DNA of 64,000 nt from Cubamyces lactineus (Eukaryota; Basidiomycota; Agaricomycetes; Polyporales; Polyporaceae), in NCBI GenBank assembly GCA_022376465.1, contig JACDTU010000003.1, positions 930,001 through 994,000 on the forward strand, given 5' to 3'. The translations under genes were made by a program, and so were the position numbers. Positions 1 through 9,376 of this stretch are shown here, piece after piece (position 1 is the stretch's first letter; each line of letters starts with the position of its first letter). The notes under the pieces are model-generated. The model searched no databases. It was not told the origin of the DNA and worked only from the letters and a program-made list of their open reading frames with translations.

Positions 1-1941
1 CAAAGTTGCGGGTCTTGAGACCGCTAGAGGAAGTCAAGGTGCTAGGAGAGGAGCGGGTGAGTGTCGAAGGTACAAGTAGAAGGGTAGGTTCTGCTTACTT
101 TCCGTGCATAGGGTCACAGATCCAGATGACAGGGTGGCCGGACTGCTGGACTGCGCGGACATGCCCTGCGAGATAATCCTCGACCTACGTGGGGGTTCAC
201 AAGTGTGAGTGCTGTTCTTCTCCGCATCGAGAGACAATAGCGAACCTTTCCGGCACCGTAGCGGGTAATGAGCGTGACTTTGCCGTTCTCGCGGTCAGGG
301 TTAACGACTACATGCGCGTCAGTTTATGCCGAACTGCATAACCAAAGACTGAACGGGTGACACTCACTGTCCAATAGCCGCACCAGCTCTTCAGCCTTCA
401 TACTAGGGCCGACCTTGACGCCGATCGGGTTCCGAATCCCGCGGAAGTACTCGACATGTGCACCGTCGAGCTGCCTCGTGCGGTCGCCAATCCAGAGGAA
501 GTGAGCCGAGGTGTTGTAGTGCACTTTGCTGGGGGTGGATTCGGACGAGCTCGAGGCGTAAGACCCAAGCGAGGACGGGATGGGAAACTCGCGCGTCATC
601 GCTTCCTCGAAGTCGAGCATAAGACCCTCGTGGCTAAACGATTTGTTAGTATGGATGTACGGAACGGAGGGGTGGGGGCATATGGTACTTGCCTGGTGTA
701 GAAGTCAACTTCTCCGAGCGCGCCGCGGCCACCACCTTGCTCGTAGCTCACGCTTTCTTTTCCGAGACCAATGGTGCGCGTGAACTCCAGCGCATCGGAG
801 AGCCCCTCTGTGATACGCTCGAACTCCTCCCTAGGCAATACCGTGAATCATCGGATACATCGCTTTTGTGTGTGGAACGTGCGTACCTCAGCGCGGGTGA
901 ACGGACATGGCTCAGAGACCACTCCCTCGGATGGTGCAACGAGGCGAAACCCGAGGTGAGCAAACTCCGGACGTGATTAAGCGTCGCGGTCGAGTGGAAG
1001 TAGGCGCTATGACGAGGAAGTGAGTAAAACCGGTGAACTTCATCGGACGCTGGGTTGTTACCTCAACATGCGATCAGGGTCCGGAACACGATCGTTCGGG
1101 TCGAGACTGATGAGCAGCGTAAGTCGTTACGGCTTCAACACCCTCGGATGCATTTACTAACCCGTTTACGTTGTCTCCCCTATAGCCTGTTGAGCCTGTC
1201 ACTTCGAACGCGAGCGCAGAACAGAGGCTTACCGGAAACTGAGCACTTCGCGGTCCCCGATCTTCTCGGTGGGACTGCTTCTAGGTTTTGCGTACTGGCC
1301 GGCGATGCGTCCTATGCGGACCTGATGATGACGAAAACTCCAGTGTTAGGCGCTCCAGATTTCGAGAAAGAGGATGTGAAGGAGCTGCTTACCACCGGTT
1401 TCCTTGCACCCCAGATGACAATGAGCGAGAAGGAGAGAATGAGGCCGATCTTGGCCGCGATATTTTCCTGCAGACGTAGTCATGAGCGAGACAACGGTGC
1501 ACGGATTTACAATGACTTACGTGTGTGCACGCATCGAAGCTTTCGGCGCAGTCACCTGCATGAAGGAGGAAAGCTTGGTTGCGCTGCACTTGGCCGAGTT
1601 GATGCCTAAGTCTCTCGATCTACGGGATTACGGTTTGAGTTGTCCACACCGATCTATCGTGCGTAGTGTACTATACCTCAGACGGAGAGACAAGTGGTGG
1701 CAACGTCCGGATCTTGCCCAGCACTCTGAGGTACGGATCGAAACAGTCCTCCAAATACACAAAGAAGCATACCACTCACTTTTCGAGCTTTTCGCGATCG
1801 GGGTACACAACGTCCTGCACAATGGCGAGTCAGTATGTGCCCAAAGGCCTTGCCAACCTTTTCTGGGAATATGGCAGGTCGGCGCACCTGGGCAGCAGGC
1901 TTACTCCTCCAGGAGTTGGGTGACCAGGTACCGTCGGACAT
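1..1941 (-). CDS. Class II (plant-type) DAHP synthase, 3' end outside window
   Basis: 3-deoxy-D-arabino-heptulosonate-7-phosphate synthase condenses PEP and erythrose-4-phosphate in the first step of the shikimate pathway. The start is the ATG at 1941: exon 1 (1941-1888) encodes [18 protein letters not shown], the usual class II opening. Reading through at least 13 short introns gives [105 protein letters not shown], then [23 protein letters not shown] and [11 protein letters not shown] in order. All are family signatures and all junctions keep frame, so the gene looks functional although each exon is short. One intron (donor near 694) uses GC instead of GT. The C-terminal part, about the last quarter, lies before position 1. 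The LINE-bearing small element begins about 300 bp upstream of the start codon. Confidence 0.9.
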
Positions 1942-2244
1942 GGCAAGTGCAAAGTCTTAGCGTGCGTAGTAGTTGAGTCCCAGAGAAGCTGGCAATGCGT
2001 TCGGCTAGTCTGTAGGTTGAAGCAAGGAAAGCTGGTCGTCCCAAAGGTTTAAGTAGTAGTGGCCGATGACTCGTCTCTGAGTAATGGAAAGGACGAAATA
2101 CAAAGATCTCGGTGAGCAGTTTGATCGAGGGATGCTGTCTGGCTCCATCTAATCTTATCTCTGATGAGCATGGTGGCGCGGTTGTGGCATCCGCGAGTAC
2201 TGGTGGTGATAACTAGTGCTAAACGATGAGTAGCTACCATATAC
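1942..2244. other. Upstream region of the DAHP synthase gene
   Basis: Non-coding stretch between the DAHP synthase start codon and the first transposon inverted repeat. No convincing coding frame or RNA gene is visible; it should hold the promoter and 5' UTR. Confidence 0.5.
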
Positions 2245-2271
2245 TAGAGCGTATTTGCACGCAGTTTAAAC
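2245..2271 (+). repeat. Left terminal inverted repeat of the interrupted small element
   Basis: 27 bp matching the reverse complement of 8621-8648 with a single one-base indel. Confidence 0.6.
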
Positions 2272-2342
2272 CGCCCCACCCGAGTTTTAAAACAGCGGAG
2301 CAGCGGTATGGGCGCTACAGAGAAGTCTGAGCGCTACTATTC

Positions 2343-2357
2343 ACGTTTGGCGCTAAG
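2343..2357. repeat. Target-site duplication, 3' side of the LINE
   Basis: ACGTTTGGCGCTAAG, identical over 15 bp to 8380-8394, abutting the simple-repeat tail of the LINE. Confidence 0.85.
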
Positions 2358-2375
2358 ATATAGATAGATAGATAT
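2358..2375 (-). repeat. Simple-repeat 3' tail of the LINE
   Basis: On the element strand this reads as TATCTATCTATCTATAT and ends at the target duplication. Several non-LTR families end in short tandem repeats instead of poly(A). Confidence 0.7.
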
Positions 2376-2823
2376 GTTCCATTGCTTATAGTGGCGCTCA
2401 GGCCGTGTACGGCCTATGTGGCCACTGCCCGGTGCTACTCGAAGGCTATCCTACCGTCTTCCGCCCATTGAAGGGAGGGTCGTGGGGTACAACCTGGCCT
2501 CTGGTGCGTCATAGGTAACTATGTCCGCCCTGCCTGTCGGTCTTGGGAGGCTCCAGGGATGCACGACGACGGTTTCCCCGCCGTCGGCCAAAACTCCCCC
2601 CGGGCCTCGGGATCGGCCGAGACCCACCAACGCCCAAAGACGAGCTACACTACGTACTATGTAGACTGAATCCGGACTAAAAACGAATAGAAATGCATCT
2701 CCGTGACCGGGCGGTGTTGTCAAGACTTGAAGGGTGGGTGTTGCGGGTGCTGGGGGTGGTCTTGTATGCGTATGGTGGTGGCGTGTCCCCAAAGAAAACA
2801 CGAACCTGTCGGGTGTAGTAAGC

Positions 2824-2825
<2 letters not shown>

Positions 2826-2890
<65 letters not shown>
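2826..2890. repeat. (GA)n microsatellite in the LINE 3' UTR
   Basis: About 32 GA units ((CT)n on the element strand), followed by an imperfect purine-rich stretch to about 2960. The low-complexity reading frames here are artefacts of the repeat. Confidence 0.95.
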
Positions 2891-2894
<4 letters not shown>

Positions 2895-3018
2895 AGAAAC
2901 AGAGAGAAGCAGAGGGAGAAACAGAGAGAAACAGAGGGAGAAACAGAGGAGCGTAGGAGAGGAGGGGAACTGGAATAGTGCAGTGGCGTTGGCTACAAGG
3001 TAGCAAGGACAGGACGAC

Positions 3019-6000
3019 TCAGCTTGTTTTCGATGTGTCTCGGGCTAGCCGGCCAGTCGCGTCGACGAATTGAAGGAGAGCGCCCCGGCATTTGACGTTA
3101 CCTAGTGCATTCTTAACGGTGAAGGGGAAGCGGCCCATTGCGCGTCGAAACTCGTGTCGCTGGACGTTGAAGCGGCGGCAACTCCTGAGGAAGTGGTCGA
3201 CGGTTTCTGGAGTGTGGCAAGTGGGGCACATGGGCGATGACACAGCGCGTATGCGGTGGAGAAAAGCGTTCAGGCCAATGTGGCCTGAGCGGAGCTGGGT
3301 GATCGCGCTGCAGTGTGTGCGTGGGAGCTTCTGGTAGACCTTGAGCACTTGGCGTCCCGGTGGGATATCGCCTGTGAGGCGCTTGAGGCGCTTCCCTTGT
3401 GGGGAGGCGTCCCAGCGCTGCTTCCACTCTGCCATTGCGCGTTCCCTGTAGTGTGCTTTGAGGGCAGATTGGCTGCAAGGGAGATCCTGCAGGCCCGTCA
3501 GCGACTCTGGAAGGTCAGTGGAGTCACCTTCTGCCGCTGCCTTTGCCTCAGCGTCGGCCCATTCGTTGCCTTCGATTCCCTTGTGGCCGGGAACCCAGAT
3601 AACCCTTAGGCGTAGCGATCGACGCTTTCGTTTGAGGCGTTCGTAGTGAGTGTTGAATAGCTCCGCCAGTTGCTGTCCAGGGCGCGGCCGACGCGCTTTC
3701 GCTGCCCGGATGGCGGGCCGACTGTCAAGCAGGATATTGGCCTTCGTGATGCGCGGTTCGGACTTGATGATGTCGAGGGCCATGGCCATACCCGCCAGCT
3801 CTCCTTCAAACACTAGGTGAAGCCGGTCGGACCCGAGATGGGCCCGCCGGACATGGCGCTGACCGCTCGGCCCCATCGCCACAGCAGATGCGCCGATGCC
3901 GCCCTTGTAACCCGAGCCGTCAGTAAAAACGCAGAGTTCACCACTACTCACGATGTCGTCTACGATCGCTGCTGCTCTCGTCTTATCTTCGCCCTCCAAC
4001 ACCTCGAAACCTGCCCGCTTTGAAGGATCCCATAGGCCTGGGTCAATCGTTTCGACGTGTTGGAGCTCCGGGAAAGCTTGCAGTAGTTCATGGATCGGTG
4101 ATCGATGGAAGCGGGGGTAGTTGCGGCGACAGTGCTTGACCACTTTGTGGAGTGGGTGAGACTCTGGCAGAGACGCTAAACGAGCGGTGGCATTGAATGC
4201 GGCCACGTTGAGCCGAAGGTCGATGGGTAACAGGCCGGCGTGGTAGTCGAGAACAATGGTGGAGGTGGATTTGAAGGCGCCTGTGATCATAAGTGCCGCC
4301 ACTCGCTGAACCTTACCTAGGCGCCGAGCAAGTCCCACGGAGCCTTTCGCACGCAGCGTGCCCTCGGGATGTCGCACCGGGGTGTACCACACTGGTAGAC
4401 CATATTCCATCTTAGGAATGACGACGGCTTGGAAGAGCTGGCGGACATGTGAGTGTGGTAGGCCGAAACGAGGGCGGGTGAGGCGCCCTATCGCCATAAG
4501 AGCGGAGGTGCCCTTCGCTATGGCCATGTCGGCGTGCTCGCGCCAGCGAAGGCGGCGATCCATGACGACACCGAGGTACTTAGCTGAGTCTGCTGCTGGA
4601 ATCTCGTAGCTGTTAAGTGTCAGCGGGAGTGGTGAGTACTTCTTCTCATTGCGAGTGAAGTGGATTAGCTGAAACTTGCCGAGGTCGAAGCAGCATGCAT
4701 GCTGCTCCGACCATTCTGACATCTTCGGGCCAAGGCTCGACAACTTGCGGATGTTCTCCTCGATGGTCTTTGATGCGACTAGCATGGCAGTGTCATCGAT
4801 GAACCCGCCAGATGCTCGCTTGGTATCCCTGAGGTCTATAAGTTCGAGCAGGTCAGCTGAATAGAAAAGGTACAAGATGGGGGACAGTGGAGAGCCCTGG
4901 GGCAGGCCAGTGCTCGCGCGCAGAGGTTCCGAGGTGTAGTCGTCGAACTTGAGTTGGGTGCAGCGGTCCGTGAGGAAGTCCGCGATCCACCGGACCAAGT
5001 CTTCTGGAACCCGGCGCTTTCGTAGGTTATGCAGTAGCCGCGTATGGTTGACGAAGGGGAAAGCCGAAGTGATATCCAGGTAGAGAACTGAGGCTACTTC
5101 GCCTCTGCGCCATGCGTCCTTGATCCGTTGGGTGATGTACAGCACCGCGTCCGTAGTCGTCCGGCCCGCGCGTCCTCCGAAATGAGTGGCGGGAAGAAGG
5201 CCATGTTGCTCTGCCAGTGCCGCGAGCCTCTGTGCCATGACCGCTTCGATGACCTTGCTGGAAGTGTCCTCCAGCGCGATCGGCCGGTATGCCTTGGGCA
5301 CTAAGTAGCTTGGCTTCCCGGGCTTGCGGAGAGTGATAGTCGTGAAGGTCTTCCACTGCTTCGGGTGATGCCCCAGCGTGATGCACTTGTTCGCCAAGGT
5401 AGTCAGTGTGTGCTTGACCACATAGGAGCACTCCTTGAGAGCTGCGTTCGGGACACCCGAGGGCCCGGCCGCCTTGAATGGGCTGAGGTTGTCGATGGCT
5501 GCTTCCACTTCTTCCAGGGAGATGGGGCTGTGGTCGAGCTGGGGTGGGTAGGTAGCATCAGTGATATCTTCGAGCTTCGCGGGTGGAGGAGTGGGGAAGA
5601 ACTGCGCCATTAATGCATCACGCTTCTCGTGGCATGTCCGAGCCACTGAACCGTTGGGGAGTTGAAGAGCTGGGAGTCGAGCTGCGATCGTGTCCTCAGG
5701 AGCCTGCGTGACGTACTTGCATGCCTGCCAAATGGTCTTCTCGTTGGCTTCCTCTACCCACTGGCGCCAGTGCGCGCGTTGCTGGCGGCGGATTGCGGCG
5801 TGATAGTTGTTGCGAGCTATGCGGGCTGCGGCTCTGTCCACATCGGTAGCATTATGCTTGGCCGCTCGGTTTTGAAGATGCTTGAGGGCACGTTGCTGCT
5901 CTGTGAGTTCTGCCGTCCACCAGCGTTTGGAGTAGGGGCTCGGCTTGCTAAACGGGACCGCCTCCTCTGCTGCCTGTGTGAGGATGTTAGTCATGTCTCG

Positions 6001-6873
6001 GACAATGGCATCAAGCTCATCTCTGGTGGTGGCCCCGCTAGCCCGCTTGTCCAGCTCAAGGGCATCCCAACCCTTTTCCACTAGACACGTGTAGACGATC
6101 CAGTCCGCATTGCGCCATTGACAGCGGGCCTCGCGTTCCAGAGTGGGTACCTCCAGGTGGAGGACCATGTTGACCGCCCGGTGATCTGACCCGTGGCCAT
6201 CCGCCGTTTCGCATACCGTTACGAGGTCTTCGATGGTGTCTGAGACGAAGACCAGGTCGATGGTTGACCAGGAGTGATGCGCGTCTGAAAAGCATGTTGG
6301 GGACTCAGGCGGTAGCGAGAGAGAGAGAGCGTTGTCTGCAAGTAGCCGTATGAGCGACTCGGAGTTTGACCTGCGGGTCCGCTTGGGGACGTTGGGTCCC
6401 GACCAGAGCGGGTGATGCATGTTGAAGTCGCCGACAAGCAGAATAGGGACGTGCGAGAGGGTGGGCTGTTGGAAGGCTGACGCTAGGAGGGCAATAGTGC
6501 TGTCAGTATTAGGAGGGTTATATACAGAGAAGACGGCAAGAGAAGTTGTTGGGAAGGTAAGCTAAACGGCAGTGAGGTCAAGTGTCTTGAGGTGTATCTG
6601 GGTGTACGAGTCGGATGGGAGCCGGTTGCTGACATAGATTGCGCTATGGACTAAGTCCTGTTCCGACCGATTCGCAGCCGTACTCGGGAGAATCAGGTTC
6701 CAGTGCGGGGACCTGAAAGAGAGCTGTGAGTCGATGCGGTACGGAAGCTCCTGAAGGCAAATGATATCCCAGTCTTTAGGGTTAGTGAGGTTAAGCAGTG
6801 ACTTGAGGACCTCCGGCTGTTTTCGACAATTGAGGTTCTTGACTCGTAGACCCTTCATTGTGGCTTCGTTCAT
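3019..6873 (-). pseudogene. LINE ORF2: endonuclease / reverse transcriptase / RNase H, one in-frame stop
   Basis: A frame of 1285 codons starting at the ATG at 6873, interrupted only by a TAG at 6564-6562 (codon 104). N-terminal part: APE-type endonuclease with LRVKNLNCR, WDIICLQELPYR, then (after the stop) GDFNMHHPLWSG, STIDLVFVSD and GSDHRAV, so the Asn, Glu, Asp and His residues of the fold are present. Middle: reverse transcriptase with AYRPIALEDTSSK, VLYLDITSAFPFVNH, TGLPQGSPLSPILYLFY and the catalytic GGFIDDTAML. Then RNase H with CVFTDGSGYKGG, FEGELAGM, LLDSRPA and GNEWADAEAK, all four acidic residues in place. The C-terminus carries a Cys/His motif, CPTCHTPETVDHFLRSC. With the TAG it would need readthrough; otherwise this copy is inactive. 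Its start codon overlaps the ORF1 stop. Confidence 0.9.
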
Positions 6874-8315
6874 GCAGCCATGCCCGCCCTACTCAGGCGA
6901 GCTGGTGCCAACTTGGGGTTGAAGCTAGGATTGTAGTACGCCGAACCGTTAGAGAACCGCTCGAACGACCTGGCCTGCGCGGCCGCCTTGACAGGACAAC
7001 AGCCTGCTACCGACTTGTGGGGCCCGCCGCAGTTCGCGCAGTGGGCTTTGATGTGTGGACAATGTCGGACGTTGCTGCATTTTGTCTTCGCCGGGCACGC
7101 GCATTCCCGTGTCGAGTGGTTCCCCGCACAGCGGGCGCACTTGAGGGACGCGGGTTCGGATAAATGGGGACACGCCTTCGCGACGTGGCCAAACTCTTGA
7201 CAACGGAAACATTGGACAGGTGGGGGACTGAACTTCCGGACCGGGCAGATCGCGCCGCAAATGGACAGAGACCTGTAGATGAGCGCATCGGCGACCGACG
7301 CGTCGGATAGGGTGATGACGAGCGTTGCGTCGGTCTTCGTTGTGGTGTGCATGTGGTGCTCATGTAGCCATCGCGCGCTCAGGATAGCGTCAGGGGAAGG
7401 GATCGTCCCTTGATTGGACAGGAAGATAGCTTCCTGCGCCGACGGCGCACGCGGGTCGAACGTTGTAGGTACAGCAGCGGCCGAGACTACATATGATTTG
7501 CGCTCGATGGCGGCATTGGACGCGAAGTGGTGGACCCAGAGGTCCGCATGGCATAACAAGAGCTGCGCCTGCAGCTCTGAGTCGGCCTGCACCATAACGC
7601 TACCATTGGAACGCCTGCGGACACCATGGACGGAGGTGCCCGCAAGGCCTTCCACACCGGAGGCCGTGAGTGCCGCCTCGACGCGAGCTTTAAGCTCTGC
7701 CGCCGAGAGGGCGCGAGTGGTCCTCGCGGTGTTCGCGTCCGGGAGGGAGATGACGACTTCCAACTCCTTTGCCCGCGGGGGAGTGACGTGATGGGGGGCG
7801 GTGGGGAGAGTAGCCGTTGCCGGCGGGTGAGAGGCAGAGCGTGTGGGCAAAGGACTCGCCTTGAACGCAGCTTCAATCGAGGCCTTGACTGCGATGGTAG
7901 CCTGTTCCGTGAAAGACTTCACCGCGCTTTGCGTCAAAGACTTCATTGTGGCCTCCAGCTCAGCGCGCGACGCGCGGTCGAGCACGGGTGGCGGAGGCAA
8001 AGTCGCGCCACTTGGTTCGGTCGGCGGGTTTGCCACTCCCCTGGTGGCCTCGTCGATTAGCGCAGTAGCTCGCGCTGCTGCCAGAAGTTTGTCGAGTCGT
8101 TCTTTACGACAGCGAGCCAGGCCCGGGATAAAAGTCAGTTCCAACAGAATCTGGTCGAGTAGCCCCAGTAGCGTGTCGGCAGGGGTGAGTGGCCCCTTAT
8201 CGTCCACTCCTGTCGGCCGGTTCCAGTCTAGCACCAGTGACGCAGCCTGAGAGCCAGATGGGGGTGGTGAGGTAGGAGCAGGTTTGCGAGAAGGTCGCGC
8301 AACACTGGGGGCCAT
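6870..8315 (-). CDS. LINE ORF1: Gag-like protein with CCHC zinc knuckles
   Basis: 481 residues from the ATG at 8315; the open frame reaches upstream only through a non-ATG codon. The N-terminal half is Ala/Ser/Pro-rich with no clear domain. The C-terminal part has consecutive Cys/His knuckles: CFRCQEFGHVAKAC (CX2CX4HX4C), CARCAGNHSTREC (CX2CX3HX4C) and CANCGGPHKSVAGC (CX2CX3HX5C). Such proteins bind the element RNA and form the ribonucleoprotein used in retrotransposition. The TGA stop overlaps the ORF2 ATG as ATGA (6873-6870), suggesting coupled reinitiation. No internal stop or frameshift is seen. Confidence 0.88.
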   Translation of the reverse strand: MAPSVARPSRKPAPTSPPPSGSQAASLVLDWNRPTGVDDKGPLTPADTLLGLLDQILLELTFIPGLARCRKERLDKLLAAARATALIDEATRGVANPPTEPSGATLPPPPVLDRASRAELEATMKSLTQSAVKSFTEQATIAVKASIEAAFKASPLPTRSASHPPATATLPTAPHHVTPPRAKELEVVISLPDANTARTTRALSAAELKARVEAALTASGVEGLAGTSVHGVRRRSNGSVMVQADSELQAQLLLCHADLWVHHFASNAAIERKSYVVSAAAVPTTFDPRAPSAQEAIFLSNQGTIPSPDAILSARWLHEHHMHTTTKTDATLVITLSDASVADALIYRSLSICGAICPVRKFSPPPVQCFRCQEFGHVAKACPHLSEPASLKCARCAGNHSTRECACPAKTKCSNVRHCPHIKAHCANCGGPHKSVAGCCPVKAAAQARSFERFSNGSAYYNPSFNPKLAPARLSRAGMAA

Positions 8316-8379
8316 AGCGGCGGGAAGTACGTGAGCCACTCGGCCAGGTGATGGAGGTCGGAGATCAAGATGTGTGTGT

Positions 8380-8394
8380 ACGTTTGGCGCTAAG
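8380..8394. repeat. Target-site duplication, 5' side of the LINE
   Basis: ACGTTTGGCGCTAAG, the second 15 bp copy. It marks the 5' boundary of the LINE at 8379. Confidence 0.85.
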
Positions 8395-8620
8395 CCGCTG
8401 CTGGCCGCACCATCAGTCGCCGTTTCTCATCTCCTTGCACCGGTAGCCATGATGGAAGTTAGAAAGCTCCTTCTGCTCGCTTGACTCGTTGCGCACCCAC
8501 ATCATATGCTCTCGGAAATATCCCAAGCTGCCGTGGCAACAATACGGGCGCTTCATGTGAGTCAAGCGCTCGATTGCTCGCCAGTTGAAAATCAGCTCCA
8601 ACCAAGTCTTAAACTACGTA

Positions 8621-8648
8621 GTTTAAACTGCGTTGCAAATACGCTCTA
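8621..8648 (-). repeat. Right terminal inverted repeat of the interrupted small element
   Basis: 28 bp, inverted partner of 2245-2271. It overlaps the perfect palindrome TTAAACTACGTAGTTTAA at 8609-8626. Confidence 0.6.
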
Positions 8649-8795
8649 CTGTCGCGTAAGATATTTTCGTACTCAACGTACTGGATCTGAGATCTGAACT
8701 CCTGTTCGAAGAGACGAGGGTAATACCTGCACCACTACAAGCACGAGCGATTAAGTTCCGGCGCTCATTACATCATCCCATATCCAAGTTCCTCA

Positions 8796-8803
8796 CGGCA
8801 ACC
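8796..8803. repeat. Target-site duplication, left of the second small element
   Basis: CGGCAACC, repeated at 9323-9330. It extends to a 10 bp match if the terminal TA is counted as flank. Confidence 0.7.
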
Positions 8804-9322
8804 TAGTGCTGCCGCAATGCAAGGTAAAGGCGCCTTCAAGGTAGCGGAGTTTCAATTGGAAGCTGCCTTGAAGCGCTTCAAGGTGACCTTGAAGTACCTT
8901 GAAGTACCTTGCAAGGCGGAAGCTCCCGCAGGTTCTTGCGTCGATCCTCAACCTCGTACGAGGCAGAGGAGGCATTGAACTGAACTTAATATGCTTCTGT
9001 ATAGCTGGAATGTGTCGGACACTCCGAATTTTACGACTTTCACAACTACCCCTCATCGAGGATGCCCACAACGCACCGTATTCAGGTATTCTTTGAGGTT
9101 GCGCAACAAGCGCCGGCGGGAATGTCTGGGCCGACGGCTGCACTCGTCACATGATGAACAAATTGCCTTTCTTGGAGAGAGGCTCTGGCGGTGCTTTGCC
9201 TTGAAGGAGCTTGAAGGCGCCTTGCAGTCTAGCTCACGGCGCTTCAAGGTGGCCCATGCCGAGATGCCGTCAAGGCAAGGTATGCCTTGCCTTCAAGGTT
9301 GCCTTGCATTGCGGCAGCACTA
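8804..9322. mobile_element. Second small inverted-repeat (MITE-like) element
   Basis: Perfect 21 bp inverted repeats: TAGTGCTGCCGCAATGCAAGG at 8804-8824 and its complement at 9302-9322. Outside them lies the direct repeat CGGCAACC (8796-8803 and 9323-9330), an 8 bp target duplication. Ends beginning TAGTG plus 8 bp duplications fit hAT-type elements. Alternatively the repeats can be read as a 10 bp duplication (ACGGCAACCT) around 20 bp TIRs, which would fit a Mutator-type element. The roughly 515 bp interior has no transposase; it is full of CTTGAAG/CTTCAAG motifs in both orientations, clustered near both ends. The right end lies 55 bp before the start codon of the next gene. Confidence 0.8.
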
Positions 9323-9330
9323 CGGCAACC
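9323..9330. repeat. Target-site duplication, right of the second small element
   Basis: CGGCAACC, matching 8796-8803. Confidence 0.7.
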
Positions 9331-9376
9331 TGGCGGTTTGCAGCTTGTCCGACACCTTGACCCCCGACCGCCATCC

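Larger units (their letters stand above)
2358..8379 (-). mobile_element. Non-LTR (LINE) retrotransposon, Tad-like, apparently full length
   Basis: A 6022 bp element bounded by perfect 15 bp direct repeats. On the minus strand it has a 64 nt 5' leader, ORF1 (zinc-knuckle Gag-like), ORF2 (APE-type endonuclease, reverse transcriptase, RNase H), a 661 bp 3' UTR and a short (TATC)n tail next to the target duplication. This architecture (CCHC ORF1; EN-RT-RNase H ORF2) is typical of fungal Tad-clade LINEs. Apart from one in-frame TAG in ORF2, no decay was seen, and the intact duplications suggest a fairly recent insertion. Clade assignment is by architecture only. Confidence 0.88.
2245..8648. mobile_element. 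Small inverted-repeat (MITE-like) element split by a LINE insertion
   Basis: Nearly identical inverted repeats lie at 2245-2271 and 8621-8648. They read TAGAGCGTATTTGCA then CGCAGTTTAAAC, with one extra A in the right copy. Between them sits the LINE and its 15 bp target duplication. Removing the LINE and one duplication copy leaves about 365 bp, the size of a MITE. The TA at each outer end (2245-2246, 8647-8648) could be a Tc1/mariner-type target duplication; no longer flanking duplication was seen. An 18 bp perfect palindrome (8609-8626) overlaps the inner edge of the right repeat. The sequence outside the LINE has no transposase. Superfamily uncertain. Confidence 0.5.

Noticed and set aside
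1055..1609. 184-residue plus-strand frame
   Set aside because: It is the antisense of the DAHP synthase exons, which carry clear family motifs on the minus strand.
1389..1960. DAHP synthase as a pseudogene, because its pieces fall in different frames
   Set aside because: Every frame change coincides with a GT-AG (or one GC-AG) intron of about 50-70 bp, and the spliced motifs are intact.
2677..3006. Long reading frames rich in Ser/Leu or Arg/Glu across the GA repeat
   Set aside because: They are translations of the (GA)n microsatellite in the LINE 3' UTR.
8413..8601. 62-residue minus-strand frame inside the interrupted small element
   Set aside because: It looks somewhat protein-like (MELIFNWRAIERLTHMKRPY) but is short, ends before the LINE junction, and has no recognisable domain; kept only as a possible remnant.
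8804..8805. TA target duplication at the second small element (Tc1/mariner)
   Set aside because: The longer flanking repeat CGGCAACC explains the boundaries better; the TA belongs to the inverted repeat or the duplication.
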